Source: Desulfovibrio sp. (GTDB lineage Bacteria; Desulfobacterota; Desulfovibrionia; Desulfovibrionales; Desulfovibrionaceae). Taken from it: a stretch of DNA of 64,000 nt. A program made the position numbers and the translations under genes. The stretch is from the NCBI GenBank assembly GCA_017528345.1, contig JAFXOX010000004.1, forward strand, positions 1 through 64,000. Direction: 5' to 3'. This document shows positions 44,034 through 52,879 of this stretch, piece after piece (the first letter of the stretch is position 1; each line of letters begins with the position of its first letter). The notes beneath the pieces were generated by a model, which had not been told where the DNA came from, made no database searches, and saw nothing but the letters and a program-made list of their open reading frames with translations.

Positions 44034-44144
44034 GGCCCATCCATCAACAAGTGTTCGCTTCAGGCTCTTCACCCAAGGCGGCAGCCGAACACGTTCTTGG
44101 AGACGGCAAAATAGCCACCCCCAAGAAAGCGCCACGTCAAAGAG

Positions 44145-44168
44145 GAAAAAAATGCCCTTTTGGCATCA
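44145..44168 (-). terminator. Terminator after flgL
   Basis: On the minus strand ATGCC / GGCAT with an A/G-rich loop, followed by seven T residues. It overlaps the flgL stop. The stem is short, so read-through into csrA is likely. Confidence 0.6.
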
Positions 44169-45755
44169 GATATAATTTGCGAGACTCATATTCATGATCT
44201 TAGACGCGGACTGCAGCACCGTTTGGTAGGTTATCTGCTGCTGCTGCATCTTCACAAGCAATTCCGTCAGATCAATATCTTCCACATAGCTCAGTCGTTC
44301 CTGAATATCAAGCTTCTGGGACGATAAGACATTATACGCCACATCCACGCGATTCTCAAGTCCGCCGACCTTAGTGGACTGCGTCAGAATATATTCTTCG
44401 GCCTGTGTCAGCCTGACCAGCGCCTCCTGGCAGCCGTCCTGGCAATTGGTCTCAAGATAGCCAATGAGATCACCGACCACCTCAAAGAGATTACGCCCAG
44501 GCTCAAGCTTATCCAGTGCCCGTCTGAGAACGCCATCCTGATCTGTATAGTAGCCACCAAAAATGTCCTTGCCGACACCATTGACGCTAATATAGGTCCC
44601 CTGCATGATTTCGTAATCGACACTGGCATCTTCGGGATGAATCATGATCTGACCATTTGCTGGAATAGCGCCGATACCCAGATCAAGATAGCCTTCGGGC
44701 AATGGCAGCCGGGTCGTTGTGTCTCCCACCGTGGCCTTAGCTTCCACCCAGTTCATGCCATTATCTGTACTGTAGGACCAGGAAAACTCACTGCCTGCGG
44801 TTGAAGAAACGCCATCTGGGAAACGCACGAGGGTATTGCCGCTGAAGGTTCCGTGCGCCTTCGTCGTGCTCGTAATGGCAGAACCTGTCCCCATATAGGT
44901 CAGATTGAGCACATCCTGCACATCGCCCTTGTATTGCACATCGCCCTTGTAAATAGCCGTGGGTCTGATGTAGACGGTGCCATTATCCCGGCCAACGCTC
45001 AGTTCATCCAGATTCGTCGCAGACACCATGACTGTGGCGGCTTGAGCAGCCTTCATCTTAACGTCAACGCCGTCAAAGCTCATGACCACATAGTTTTCGC
45101 CATTATCCACGGCCGTGGTCACTTTCCCTTCCTCATGCCAGGTCTTTCCCCCGTCCTTGGTCCAGCGAAACGCACGACCGGCTTGCAGGGGACCGTCTTC
45201 CGTAAACTGAAAGGCAACGGACAGATCCGTATTGCCCTCAATAATAAAGTTATTGGCTGCGATCTGCTCGCTGAGTGCGGCATCCGTACTTGTCAGGGCA
45301 AGTCCTTCCTGAAATGCCGTCGCATCGTACTTGTGCCCGGCAAAAAGGCTCTTGCCGTCAAATTCGGTATTGGCCAGGTTGATCAGAGAGCCAAACTGCT
45401 GACGCACCTGATAGGCGATATCCAAACGCTGTTCGGCCGTATAGGTACCTGTTGCGGCCTGTTCGGCAAGCTCCTTGATACTTGTAAGGACAGTGGGAAC
45501 CTGCGTGGCCAGGACGCTGTCTTCCAGTTGCAGCCAGCCCTTGGCCGTATCACAGTTACTCAAAAGCTGCTTATTATACGTTGTGGAATTGCGAAGATTA
45601 AGGACCTTGTAGGTACCTGCAGGATCGTCAGAGGGGGCATTGATCTTCTTCTGCGTTGAACCCTGCTCGGCGCTGTTCATGTACGCGCCAAGACTTGTCT
45701 GCATCTGCGAGACATAATTATCATAGATCATGCTCTGGGTTATGCGCATACTCAT
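44166..45755 (-). CDS. flgL: Flagellar hook-filament junction protein FlgL (HAP3)
   Basis: 529 residues, longer than most FlgL (about 300-420) because of an enlarged variable middle. The conserved ends are present: MSMRITQSMIYDNYVSQMQ with ESL-type QKKINAPSDDPAGTYKVLNLR near 36-56 at the N-terminus, and a C-terminal coiled region GGLENRVDVAYNVLSSQK ... DIDLTELLVKMQQQQITYQTVLQSASKIMNMSLANYI. It lies 21 bases after flgK. Exported by the flagellar type III system, it joins hook and filament. Confidence 0.95.
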   Translation of the reverse strand: MSMRITQSMIYDNYVSQMQTSLGAYMNSAEQGSTQKKINAPSDDPAGTYKVLNLRNSTTYNKQLLSNCDTAKGWLQLEDSVLATQVPTVLTSIKELAEQAATGTYTAEQRLDIAYQVRQQFGSLINLANTEFDGKSLFAGHKYDATAFQEGLALTSTDAALSEQIAANNFIIEGNTDLSVAFQFTEDGPLQAGRAFRWTKDGGKTWHEEGKVTTAVDNGENYVVMSFDGVDVKMKAAQAATVMVSATNLDELSVGRDNGTVYIRPTAIYKGDVQYKGDVQDVLNLTYMGTGSAITSTTKAHGTFSGNTLVRFPDGVSSTAGSEFSWSYSTDNGMNWVEAKATVGDTTTRLPLPEGYLDLGIGAIPANGQIMIHPEDASVDYEIMQGTYISVNGVGKDIFGGYYTDQDGVLRRALDKLEPGRNLFEVVGDLIGYLETNCQDGCQEALVRLTQAEEYILTQSTKVGGLENRVDVAYNVLSSQKLDIQERLSYVEDIDLTELLVKMQQQQITYQTVLQSASKIMNMSLANYI

Positions 45756-45776
45756 GGCGTTTCCCTCTCTCCGTGC

Positions 45777-47936
45777 TTACTGCTTAAGTCCGATCAGCAC
45801 ACCAAGCATTTCATCGGCCGTGGTGATGAGCTTTGCGGCTGCCTTATAGCTTGCCTGATACTTCACAAGATTGGCCATTTCTTCGTCCAGATTGACACCT
45901 GTGACTGACTCCTTACGCTCTAGCATGGATTGTGCCAATGTTGCGTGATAGGCCTTATTGGTCTCTGTATGGACCTTATCTGAACCGACGGTTGCCACCA
46001 GGCCGGCATAATATTCCGGGATACTCTGGCTCGTTGTGCGCCAGAAGGTATTGATGGTCACGTTCTTGGTGGCCAGAGCACCAATGGCATTGGCAATGGT
46101 ATTATCGCCCTCGTTGACCTCGTAGCCGCCATTGACTCGCCCTGCACTGATCCGGGTGTAATCGTTGGAAAGATCGGTGCTCAGGGCAAAGGAGGAGGCA
46201 TCATCGCCGCTGAAAAAGCTGTTCAAGCCCAAAGCTGCAAGGATACCTGTGGTATCTTCGCCAAAGGCAAAGCTGATGCCCTCAGTGCTTGCCTCATAGG
46301 TTAGACGCAGAAGCAACTTATCGTCCTGAATCTCAGCCTTGAAGGGTTTGACGGTCTTGGTCGTTGTGCCATCCTGGTAGGTGACCGAAATAGCATTGAA
46401 GGCTTTCATGACATCTTCTAAGGAATGCTCTTCAGGCTTGAAGTTCACGGAGCCACTCAAGCCATCGGCGCTGAAATCAAATTGTGCTGTGCCTAAATAG
46501 GCGTCGGTTTTGGCATTATAAAAGTAAAAATTGGTATTGCCCGCCTGCATCTTATCGTAGAAGACATTGCCCGAAGTGGCCTTACCTAAGGGATTACCTT
46601 TGTCAGGGATGCGGTTCTGACCTGTGGCATAGGTCAGCTTTTCTGTTCCTGAGCCTTGGGTGTGCAGACGGTTGACTTCCCAGACAATGGTCTTGGCCAG
46701 GGCGTCCATTTCATCCATATAGCGACCACAGACGTCGTCGCGAATGGTGAAATAGGAGGTCATCTTGCCGCCATGGACACGGTTCTCATTATCGGTACCG
46801 GTCATGGTGATCTGCGGCGTAATATTTTCAGGCCCCCGTGTGGGTTCAATCCAGTACAAGCCCTTCTTGGGCACGATATCAAAGGCATCGCCCTTATTGA
46901 GGTAGGTATTGCCGGAGGCAGAATCAAAGGTAAAAGAAATGGAAAGATCCTTGACGAGGATAGCATCAGACTCTGTGCCAGAAGTCAAGGAGGGCGTTTT
47001 CAGATGCAGTTCCTTACCATTGTCGCCCATAAGCCAGGTGACGCCGCCATCTATGGAAACTCGAAACTCGGCTTCCCCAAGATTTCCGGCTTCCACCACT
47101 TCCAGGGCATATTCAAAATCATCACTGCCCTGAAAATTGATGGTTCCCTCAAATGGCGAATCTGCCGTCAAACGGTTTTCCGCCTGTGGGCCTTCAAAAT
47201 CTACACTGTATACCTTGAGGGCATCCACAAGGGGCTGTCCTGTAGACAGCTGCACCCGGTAATTGCCCATACCGCTATCCACGGTCTTGATGTCAACCAG
47301 TGTGGCCAGCTCTTCCACGAGCATATCGCGCTGATCGTACAGGGCATTGGGATTGGTCACCTCGGAAATGGTGACTTCACCGATCTTCTTGTTCAGGGCC
47401 GCAATGGCCTTGGAGATTTCGTTGATCCGATCCACAGACTCCTGAATGGACACATTCATTTCATCCTGAATGGTCTTCACCGAGCGCTGCATGCTGGCAA
47501 ACATGTCGTCAAGAGTTTGACCACTGGTCAAAACACTGGTTCGCACCGAAGGATCCTCGGGACTGAGCGCCAGCTTCTGCCAGGCATTGAAGAACTGATC
47601 AATGGAATCGCTGAGACCTGAAGTATTGGCTTCATTGAAAATGGACTCGAGCGTTTCCATAATATTGTCCTGCTCGGTCCAACGATTGGAAATGGTGGAT
47701 TCGTTGAGAAAATTGTCTTCCAGGAACTTGTCAAAAAAGCGCAGAACCTGCTCCGCATTAGAGCCCAGACCATACTGATTGTTGTTGATGGTAACTGTGG
47801 CAGCTTCCTTCTGAACAACATAGCGTCTGTTATAGCCTTCGGTATCGGCATTGGCGATATTGTCGCCGGTAACATTGACCCAGGCCTGTGATGTAGCGAG
47901 GGCACTGCGTCCAATGGTGAGCAGATTACTGAGCAT
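45777..47936 (-). CDS. flgK: Flagellar hook-associated protein FlgK (HAP1)
   Basis: 719 residues. N-terminal rod-type motif MLSNLLTIGRSALATSQAWVNVTGDNIANADTEGYNRR, ANTSGLSDSIDQFFNAWQKLALSPED near 100, and the C-terminal GVNLDEEMANLVKYQASYKAAAKLITTADEMLGVLI that packs with the N-terminal helix. The middle (about 280-600) is variable and larger than in enteric FlgK. It lies 3 bases after flgN, which encodes its chaperone, and before flgL. Confidence 0.97.
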   Translation of the reverse strand: MLSNLLTIGRSALATSQAWVNVTGDNIANADTEGYNRRYVVQKEAATVTINNNQYGLGSNAEQVLRFFDKFLEDNFLNESTISNRWTEQDNIMETLESIFNEANTSGLSDSIDQFFNAWQKLALSPEDPSVRTSVLTSGQTLDDMFASMQRSVKTIQDEMNVSIQESVDRINEISKAIAALNKKIGEVTISEVTNPNALYDQRDMLVEELATLVDIKTVDSGMGNYRVQLSTGQPLVDALKVYSVDFEGPQAENRLTADSPFEGTINFQGSDDFEYALEVVEAGNLGEAEFRVSIDGGVTWLMGDNGKELHLKTPSLTSGTESDAILVKDLSISFTFDSASGNTYLNKGDAFDIVPKKGLYWIEPTRGPENITPQITMTGTDNENRVHGGKMTSYFTIRDDVCGRYMDEMDALAKTIVWEVNRLHTQGSGTEKLTYATGQNRIPDKGNPLGKATSGNVFYDKMQAGNTNFYFYNAKTDAYLGTAQFDFSADGLSGSVNFKPEEHSLEDVMKAFNAISVTYQDGTTTKTVKPFKAEIQDDKLLLRLTYEASTEGISFAFGEDTTGILAALGLNSFFSGDDASSFALSTDLSNDYTRISAGRVNGGYEVNEGDNTIANAIGALATKNVTINTFWRTTSQSIPEYYAGLVATVGSDKVHTETNKAYHATLAQSMLERKESVTGVNLDEEMANLVKYQASYKAAAKLITTADEMLGVLIGLKQ

Positions 47937-47939
47937 GGC

Positions 47940-48404
47940 TTACAACCTCCCGGAGATCAGCGAACCCTGACGGCTTACGCTGTTCATGGCTCCTCTGCGG
48001 CCATAGACCAGGGTCTTCTTGGGGACAGCCTGATCAAAAAGCGTCTGCATGGTCTTGGCATTCTGATCCAGAAGTGCCAGAGCCAGCTGACTGTTGCGCG
48101 TAGCCTGACGGGAAGCCTTCTGCTCTATGAGATCAAGCCTGGCACGACAGGCCAGAATAGGCTCTGCCACTTCACTGGCCAAGCCCTGCACGTATTCGCT
48201 AAGGCGCATGCCCTGCAGAAGCCCCATGACAAATTCCTTTTCATGGACCAGCTGACGGATCAGCTCCTGAATGGAAAATTCCTCATGGGCCACAAGATCC
48301 ATCTTACGCTCACAAATAATGGCGTATTCCTGCTCAAGAAGCTGAAGCAAAAGCTCCATGCCCTTTTCCTGACGGGAAAGACTTGCAAAAATGATGTGAT
48401 GCAT
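47940..48404 (-). CDS. flgN: FlgN-type flagellar export chaperone
   Basis: 154 residues from the ATG at 48404, which has GAGG six bases upstream; a GTG at 48416 is possible. Mostly helical and charged: LLLQLLEQEYAIICERKMDLVAHEEFSIQELIRQLVHEKEF, the pattern of FlgN, which holds FlgK and FlgL before export. The end is basic and Ser/Gly-rich. Position directly before flgK supports the call. Its own sigma-54 promoter precedes it. Confidence 0.85.
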   Translation of the reverse strand: MHHIIFASLSRQEKGMELLLQLLEQEYAIICERKMDLVAHEEFSIQELIRQLVHEKEFVMGLLQGMRLSEYVQGLASEVAEPILACRARLDLIEQKASRQATRNSQLALALLDQNAKTMQTLFDQAVPKKTLVYGRRGAMNSVSRQGSLISGRL

Positions 48405-48440
48405 AGCTAACCTCACTCATGGTAGCGTTCAGTCATCTCT

Positions 48441-48457
48441 TGCAAATTACGTTCCAC
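48441..48457 (-). promoter_or_regulatory. Sigma-54 promoter of flgN-flgK-flgL
   Basis: On the minus strand TGGAACG-TAAT-TTGCAA: invariant GG and GC are 10 bases apart and the -12 part TTGC is exact. Transcription would start near 48430, 26 bases before the flgN ATG. Confidence 0.75.
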
Positions 48458-48477
48458 ACTTTTGCCAAGCCCTTCAG

Positions 48478-48513
48478 CACAAAAAAAAAGGGAAGTGGTG
48501 CAGCCCACTTCCC
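48478..48513 (-). terminator. Terminator of flgI-flgJ
   Basis: 9-bp stem GGGAAGTGG / CCACTTCCC (48490-48513) with nine T residues following on the minus strand, 23 bases after the flgJ stop. Confidence 0.92.
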
Positions 48514-48536
48514 GGCAAAATCTTCAAAAAACCTGG

Positions 48537-49796
48537 CTACATCTGCAGATCCTGGGCTGTCAGCGGAGGGATCGTGTTTCTCGCAGGCTCCTGAGAGCTC
48601 TTCTGGGCGGGCATAGCAGCCTGGGCCTGGCTCTGATAGGCCAGATGCGCCTGGGGACTTGTTAGATTCAAGGTCTTGATTTCGGGCTGGTTCTGCGCTG
48701 CACGCTGGGAGACTCTCGCAGCTCTTTGCGCTCTTTCAGGTCGCTGATTCTTCGGCTCAGCGGGATTGGGAGCCAGAGGGGTGCTCTGTGCCATGGGGGC
48801 AAAGGCTGCCTGGGCTTCCTGATCCTGGGCTTCAGCCTGGCCTGCGGGGAAGGCATAGGGCAGAGGCTGACGTCTGGCATGGCGGGCCTCTTGTCTGGCG
48901 AGAGCTTCTTCAGTGGCCTTGCGGGCTTGAGGCGTCTGGGGCAGAAGCGGCTCACGCACCCCACGGCTTCCCAGCTGGTCGCCTGCCTGCCGCTGCGCGG
49001 CCTTGGCGAGATCCATGCCGCTGGCAACTGGCTGCTGACGTGCACCTGGCACAGTATAGTTGACATGGGCAAGGGGTGCCGGACTGACCTGAGGGCTGGT
49101 CTCAACACTGTGGCGCATCATATCGAGAGCCTGGGCAATGGCCGGGTCAACACTGGGCGTGGGCGGCTCAACGGAGGCCGTAGGCGTGGGATGAGCCGTA
49201 GCAACCGGGGATTCTCCTGGGTGCGATGAGCCAGAGGGAGTCGAGGCGCTCTTTTCAGGGCTCTTCTCGGAGGTCGCCACTTCCTTGGGCTCTTCATACA
49301 GGGGGCTTACCTTGGGCCCTTCCGCCTTGGCCTGCGTCTGACCGGTCAGATCCAGAGGGGTACTTGCCGAGGCAGTATTGCCAAGCAATGGCGCCTGACT
49401 CGGCGCAAAGGCGCGGCCGTTATCCTGGGCTCTTGCTGTGGCGCGGCTGGCTGAGGAGAGATGACTGGAAAGCTGCTCATACATCATATTGGCAAGACCG
49501 ATACCGCCAGCTGATGTCATTTTCTTGGCAAGTTCCTGATCATACATGTCCTGCCAGAACTGTTCCTCACGGCCGTGCAAAAAACTGCCCTGATTGACGG
49601 TCTTGCGCATTTCCTGCCACATCTTCTGAATAAAGATGGATTCAAAACCCTCGCAGGCCTCGCGCAACTTCTTTTCCTTGGCCTCAGGGGAAAGAGAGGA
49701 ATGATGTAACGAGGACAGTCGCGCTGAAAGGTCCTTGCCTGACTGCTGAGAGTGCGCCTGACGCGCTGTATCAAGAGAAGCTTGAATTGATTGCAT
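48537..49796 (-). CDS. flgJ: FlgJ-type rod-binding protein with a long proline/alanine-rich extension
   Basis: 419 residues from the ATG at 49796 with GGAGG upstream inside flgI. The first 110 residues are the rod-binding domain: EKKLREACEGFESIFIQKMWQEMRKTV near 40 and GREEQFWQDMYDQELAKKMTSAGGIGLANMMYEQLS near 72. The rest has no muramidase motifs. It is a low-complexity Pro/Ala/Gln/Glu-rich chain with TPTASVEPPTPSV and many KA/QA steps. A peptidoglycan hydrolase would have to come from elsewhere. It follows flgI by one base and ends an operon at the terminator 48478-48513. Confidence 0.85.
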   Translation of the reverse strand: MQSIQASLDTARQAHSQQSGKDLSARLSSLHHSSLSPEAKEKKLREACEGFESIFIQKMWQEMRKTVNQGSFLHGREEQFWQDMYDQELAKKMTSAGGIGLANMMYEQLSSHLSSASRATARAQDNGRAFAPSQAPLLGNTASASTPLDLTGQTQAKAEGPKVSPLYEEPKEVATSEKSPEKSASTPSGSSHPGESPVATAHPTPTASVEPPTPSVDPAIAQALDMMRHSVETSPQVSPAPLAHVNYTVPGARQQPVASGMDLAKAAQRQAGDQLGSRGVREPLLPQTPQARKATEEALARQEARHARRQPLPYAFPAGQAEAQDQEAQAAFAPMAQSTPLAPNPAEPKNQRPERAQRAARVSQRAAQNQPEIKTLNLTSPQAHLAYQSQAQAAMPAQKSSQEPARNTIPPLTAQDLQM

Positions 49797-49797
49797 A

Positions 49798-50898
49798 TCA
49801 GAGTACCTCCAGAGCGGCGTGCAGGGAACCTGAGGCCTGCAGCGTACGCAGTATGGAAATGAGATCTCTGGGTGTCGCTCCGATGGCGTTGAGGCCGTCC
49901 ACAAGTTCCTGCAGGGTTGCCCCTTCCACCATCACAAGCCGGCGCTGCTCTTCGCGCACATCCATATCCGTCTTGGGCGTCACAACGGTCTGACCCTGTG
50001 AGAAGGGACCCGGCTGGGAAACCTGCTCACCTTCCTGCACCGTAATCTGCAGATTACCATGGGCCACAGCCGCCCGTGAAATGCGTACATCACGTCCTAA
50101 AACAACAGTACCAGTCTTTTCGTCGACCACGACCTTGGCCGGTGTGTCCGGGGTAACTTCCAGATTTTCCACAGAAGCCATCAGGGGGACGAGATTATTG
50201 CGATACTGCGGGGGCACCGTGATACTCACACTTGTGGCATCCACGGCCCTGGCAAAGGATCCGCCAATGGCTTCATTGAGGCGCTCAGCAATCTGCTGGG
50301 CTGTGGAGAAATCCGCGGAGCGCAGATTCAGGGTCAATTGGTTCTGTTGATTGAATTCAAAAGGTATGCCACGTTCTACTATGGCACCGCCAGGGATTAA
50401 GCCCACAGTGCTGACGTTCTTGGAGGTCTGGGCCGCCTGGCCGCCCGCGGAATAGCCGCCCACAGTGAGCGACCCCTGAGCGAGGCCGTAGATCTTGCCG
50501 TCAACGCCCTTGAGCGCTGTCTGCAAGAGCACGCCGCCAGACAATGATGAGGCATCTCCGACAGAGGAGACCGTCACATCCAGGCGGGTGCCGGGCTTGG
50601 CCGAAACCGGCATGCGTGCCGTAACCATGACAGAAGCCACATTCTTGATCTTCAGTGCCGAAGATTTGACACCAATACCCATCTTGTCGAGCATGTTCTT
50701 CATGGAGCTGAGCGTAAAGACCGAATCCTTCTTATCACCGGTACCAGGAAGACCAACCACAAGCCCGTAGCCGATGAGCTGATTGTCTCGGACTCCTGAG
50801 AAATTGGCGATATCCTTGATGCGAACGGCATGCGCCGGCATGGGCAAAGAAAGGCCAAGCACTGAGAGGATAAAAAGAAGAAAAGCTATCAAACGCAT
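49798..50898 (-). CDS. flgI: Flagellar P-ring protein FlgI
   Basis: 366 residues from the ATG at 50898, which has AAGGAG upstream. Signal peptide 1-23 ([22 protein letters not shown]). Family marks: [31 protein letters not shown] at about 24-54, [18 protein letters not shown] near 82, [11 protein letters not shown] near 165 and [23 protein letters not shown] near 265. FlgI forms the periplasmic ring around the rod. The L-ring gene flgH, often just upstream, is not in the window. The longer frame to 51138 is upstream leader. Confidence 0.97.
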   Translation of the reverse strand: MRLIAFLLFILSVLGLSLPMPAHAVRIKDIANFSGVRDNQLIGYGLVVGLPGTGDKKDSVFTLSSMKNMLDKMGIGVKSSALKIKNVASVMVTARMPVSAKPGTRLDVTVSSVGDASSLSGGVLLQTALKGVDGKIYGLAQGSLTVGGYSAGGQAAQTSKNVSTVGLIPGGAIVERGIPFEFNQQNQLTLNLRSADFSTAQQIAERLNEAIGGSFARAVDATSVSITVPPQYRNNLVPLMASVENLEVTPDTPAKVVVDEKTGTVVLGRDVRISRAAVAHGNLQITVQEGEQVSQPGPFSQGQTVVTPKTDMDVREEQRRLVMVEGATLQELVDGLNAIGATPRDLISILRTLQASGSLHAALEVL

Positions 50899-50939
50899 AA
50901 TGGCTCCTTCACAGCATCTGCTGTTGCTGCCACTCTTCT

Positions 50940-50957
50940 TGCAGAAAACGTGCCTAA
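50940..50957 (-). promoter_or_regulatory. Sigma-54 promoter of flgI-flgJ
   Basis: On the minus strand TAGGCACG-TTTT-CTGCAA: GG and GC 10 bases apart, and GGCACG matches the -24 consensus exactly. Start near 50928, 30 bases before the flgI ATG. Confidence 0.78.
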
Positions 50958-51219
50958 CGAGCATGACAAAAGCAGGCTTGCCCCAAAAACACGGCATAGG
51001 CAGGGGTAAAAGCAAAAAACACAGGCATGGCTTGACGCATTCATTCTTTCGGTTTACTAGGTTAAAGATTTTCACCTTTTGACTGCCGATGGAAAACGGT
51101 GCGTGGGCAGCTGTCTGCGTTACTTGAGGAATACACAATCAACGCGTTCCTGTCGACGTCCTGGCAAGCCTCGCGCAGCACAAAGCCCCCAAAGCCACAA
51201 GGAGGCGGCAGAACATCCG
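50958..51219. other. Divergent region between the flagellar and dsr operons
   Basis: No gene seen. Besides the flgI promoter at its left edge it must hold the promoter of the dsr operon, but I find no convincing one. The RsbRD frame stays open through most of it, which leaves that gene's start unsettled. Confidence 0.45.
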
Positions 51220-51780
51220 ATGTTCTTGCCGGTTTTATTGATGCAGACAGCAAAACTTCTCGCCAATCTCAAGGACAGCCTTGCCGAGCAGTGGACGCTC
51301 GCAGTGTTTGCTTCCTACCCGGAAAAGTCACTGCCCTTTCTCAAAACTCAGCGTGATCCCTTTACCAATCCCGTAGCCAGTATGATCCGGGAAGCTGCGG
51401 GGACCCTCTTTGAAGCCATTGCCGGAGAGGATCTTGATGTCGAAAAGGTCAAAACCTCTCTTGAGCGTTTTGTCAAAATACGCGCTGTCCAGGAATTTAC
51501 GCCAAGCCAGGCTGTAGGTGTCATCTACCTGCTCAAGCCGCTTTTACGCAAAGAGCTTCTCCCCTCCATGGGCAGCGACCTTGCAGGCTATCTGGAAATG
51601 GAAAGCCGGGTAGACACCTTGGCGCTCCTTGCTTTTGATATGTACATGACCGATAAGGAACGAGTTGCCGAAATCCGTGTCACGGAAATTCGTAATCAAT
51701 ACGCTCAGCTCAAACGCTGGGCGCAACACTTAAATGCCCAAGCGCCTCTGGGCGAATTCGCAGGCTGTGGTCAGTCCTGA
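51220..51780 (+). CDS. RsbRD N-terminal-domain protein ahead of the dsr operon
   Basis: About 186 residues, all helical, of the RsbRD N-terminal (RsbT co-antagonist-like) type: AEQWTLAVFASYP near 20-32, DPFTNPVASMIREAAGTLFEAIAGEDLD near 44-70, KIRAVQEFTPSQAVGVIYLLKPLLRKEL near 85-112. In stress complexes of other bacteria this fold senses signals; no STAS domain follows here. It lies 61 bases before dsrM, a placement seen in other sulfate reducers, so it may tune Dsr activity; this is inference. Start uncertain: ATG 51220 has AAGGAGG but 14 bases away; ATG 51241 is the alternative. Confidence 0.75.
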   Translation: MFLPVLLMQTAKLLANLKDSLAEQWTLAVFASYPEKSLPFLKTQRDPFTNPVASMIREAAGTLFEAIAGEDLDVEKVKTSLERFVKIRAVQEFTPSQAVGVIYLLKPLLRKELLPSMGSDLAGYLEMESRVDTLALLAFDMYMTDKERVAEIRVTEIRNQYAQLKRWAQHLNAQAPLGEFAGCGQS

Positions 51781-51841
51781 CGAATATTTTCCCAGACTGC
51801 GCATGGCATTCTGGGTAACTTACAGGCAAGTGAGGTAGGGA

Positions 51842-52861
51842 ATGTTGGAATCATTACTTGTGGTGCTGCTCATAGGCGCCGTTGCCTGGATCGGGTCCTG
51901 TATAGGACTGACTGCGGTCTTCGGCATTCTGCTCCCCTATGTGGCAGTCTTGGTTTTCCTTGTGGGGATCGTTCGGCGCATGATTTACTGGGCAAAATCG
52001 CCCGTGCCGTTTGCCATCCCCACCACCGGCGGGCAGGAACGCTCACTCGACTTCATCAAACAGGAAAAATTCGACTGCCCTTCCACCAAGTTTGGGGTCG
52101 TCATCCGCATGATCCTCGAGGTCTGTCTGTTCCGGTCTCTGTTCCGCAATACGCAAGCGTGTTCCTTTGAGAACGATCAGGCAACCGGAGGCTATCGTGT
52201 CGTCTACTATTCCTCCAAATGGCTCTGGTTCTTCTCCCTTCTCTTCCATTACTGTTTTCTTATCGTCTTCCTCAGACACTTCCGTTTCTTCATCGAACCT
52301 GTGCCGTGCTGTGTGAGCTTCATTGAAGCTGTGGACGGTTTCCTGCAGATCGGTGCGCCCCGTTTCTTCCTGACTGGCGGCCTGCTGCTGGTAGCCCTTG
52401 TCTTTCTGCTGTGCCGGCGCATCTTCAATGAGCGTATTCGCTATATCTCGCTTGCCAATGATTACTTCCCGTTGTGGCTTCTGATCGGCATCGTTGTCTC
52501 AGGCCTCTGCCTGCGTTACTTCGACAAGGCCGAAATTGCCCAGGTCAAGATCTTCATCATGGGCCTGACCCATTTCTCACCGGTCATTCAGGGTCTTGAT
52601 CTCAACGGCATGTTCATTGTGCACCTCACCCTTGTCTCAACCCTGCTCATCTACTTCCCCTACTCCAAGCTTGTGCATATGCCGGGTGTCTTCTTCAGCC
52701 CCACGCGCAATCTGCCAACCAATACGCGGGAAGTCCGTCACATCAATCCCTGGAATCCTCCCAAGCAGTTCTTCACCTATCCTGAGTACGAGGATACCTA
52801 CCGCGACGCCATGGCCCAAGCTGGTCTGCCGCTAGAAAAGCAGCCGGACAAGAAGTCCTAA
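51842..52861 (+). CDS. dsrM: Sulfite reduction-associated complex DsrM (membrane cytochrome b)
   Basis: 339 residues with six hydrophobic helices, the diheme cytochrome b subunit of DsrMKJOP, of the NarI type. Paired histidines for heme occur in helices near residue 133-143 (FHYCFLIVFLRHFRF) and near 255-265 (MFIVHLTLVSTLL). It oxidises menaquinol and passes electrons to DsrK. The last 60 residues are cytoplasmic (NLPTNTREVRHINPWNPPKQFFTYPEYEDTYRD). GAGG precedes the ATG. First of five tightly linked genes. Confidence 0.95.
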   Translation: MLESLLVVLLIGAVAWIGSCIGLTAVFGILLPYVAVLVFLVGIVRRMIYWAKSPVPFAIPTTGGQERSLDFIKQEKFDCPSTKFGVVIRMILEVCLFRSLFRNTQACSFENDQATGGYRVVYYSSKWLWFFSLLFHYCFLIVFLRHFRFFIEPVPCCVSFIEAVDGFLQIGAPRFFLTGGLLLVALVFLLCRRIFNERIRYISLANDYFPLWLLIGIVVSGLCLRYFDKAEIAQVKIFIMGLTHFSPVIQGLDLNGMFIVHLTLVSTLLIYFPYSKLVHMPGVFFSPTRNLPTNTREVRHINPWNPPKQFFTYPEYEDTYRDAMAQAGLPLEKQPDKKS

Positions 52862-52879
52862 GAGTAAGGAGTTGTCAGA

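Noticed and set aside
44080..44120. Sigma-54-like GG-N10-GC in front of csrA
   Set aside because: Only the -12 part fits; the -24 region lacks the TGGCAC core.
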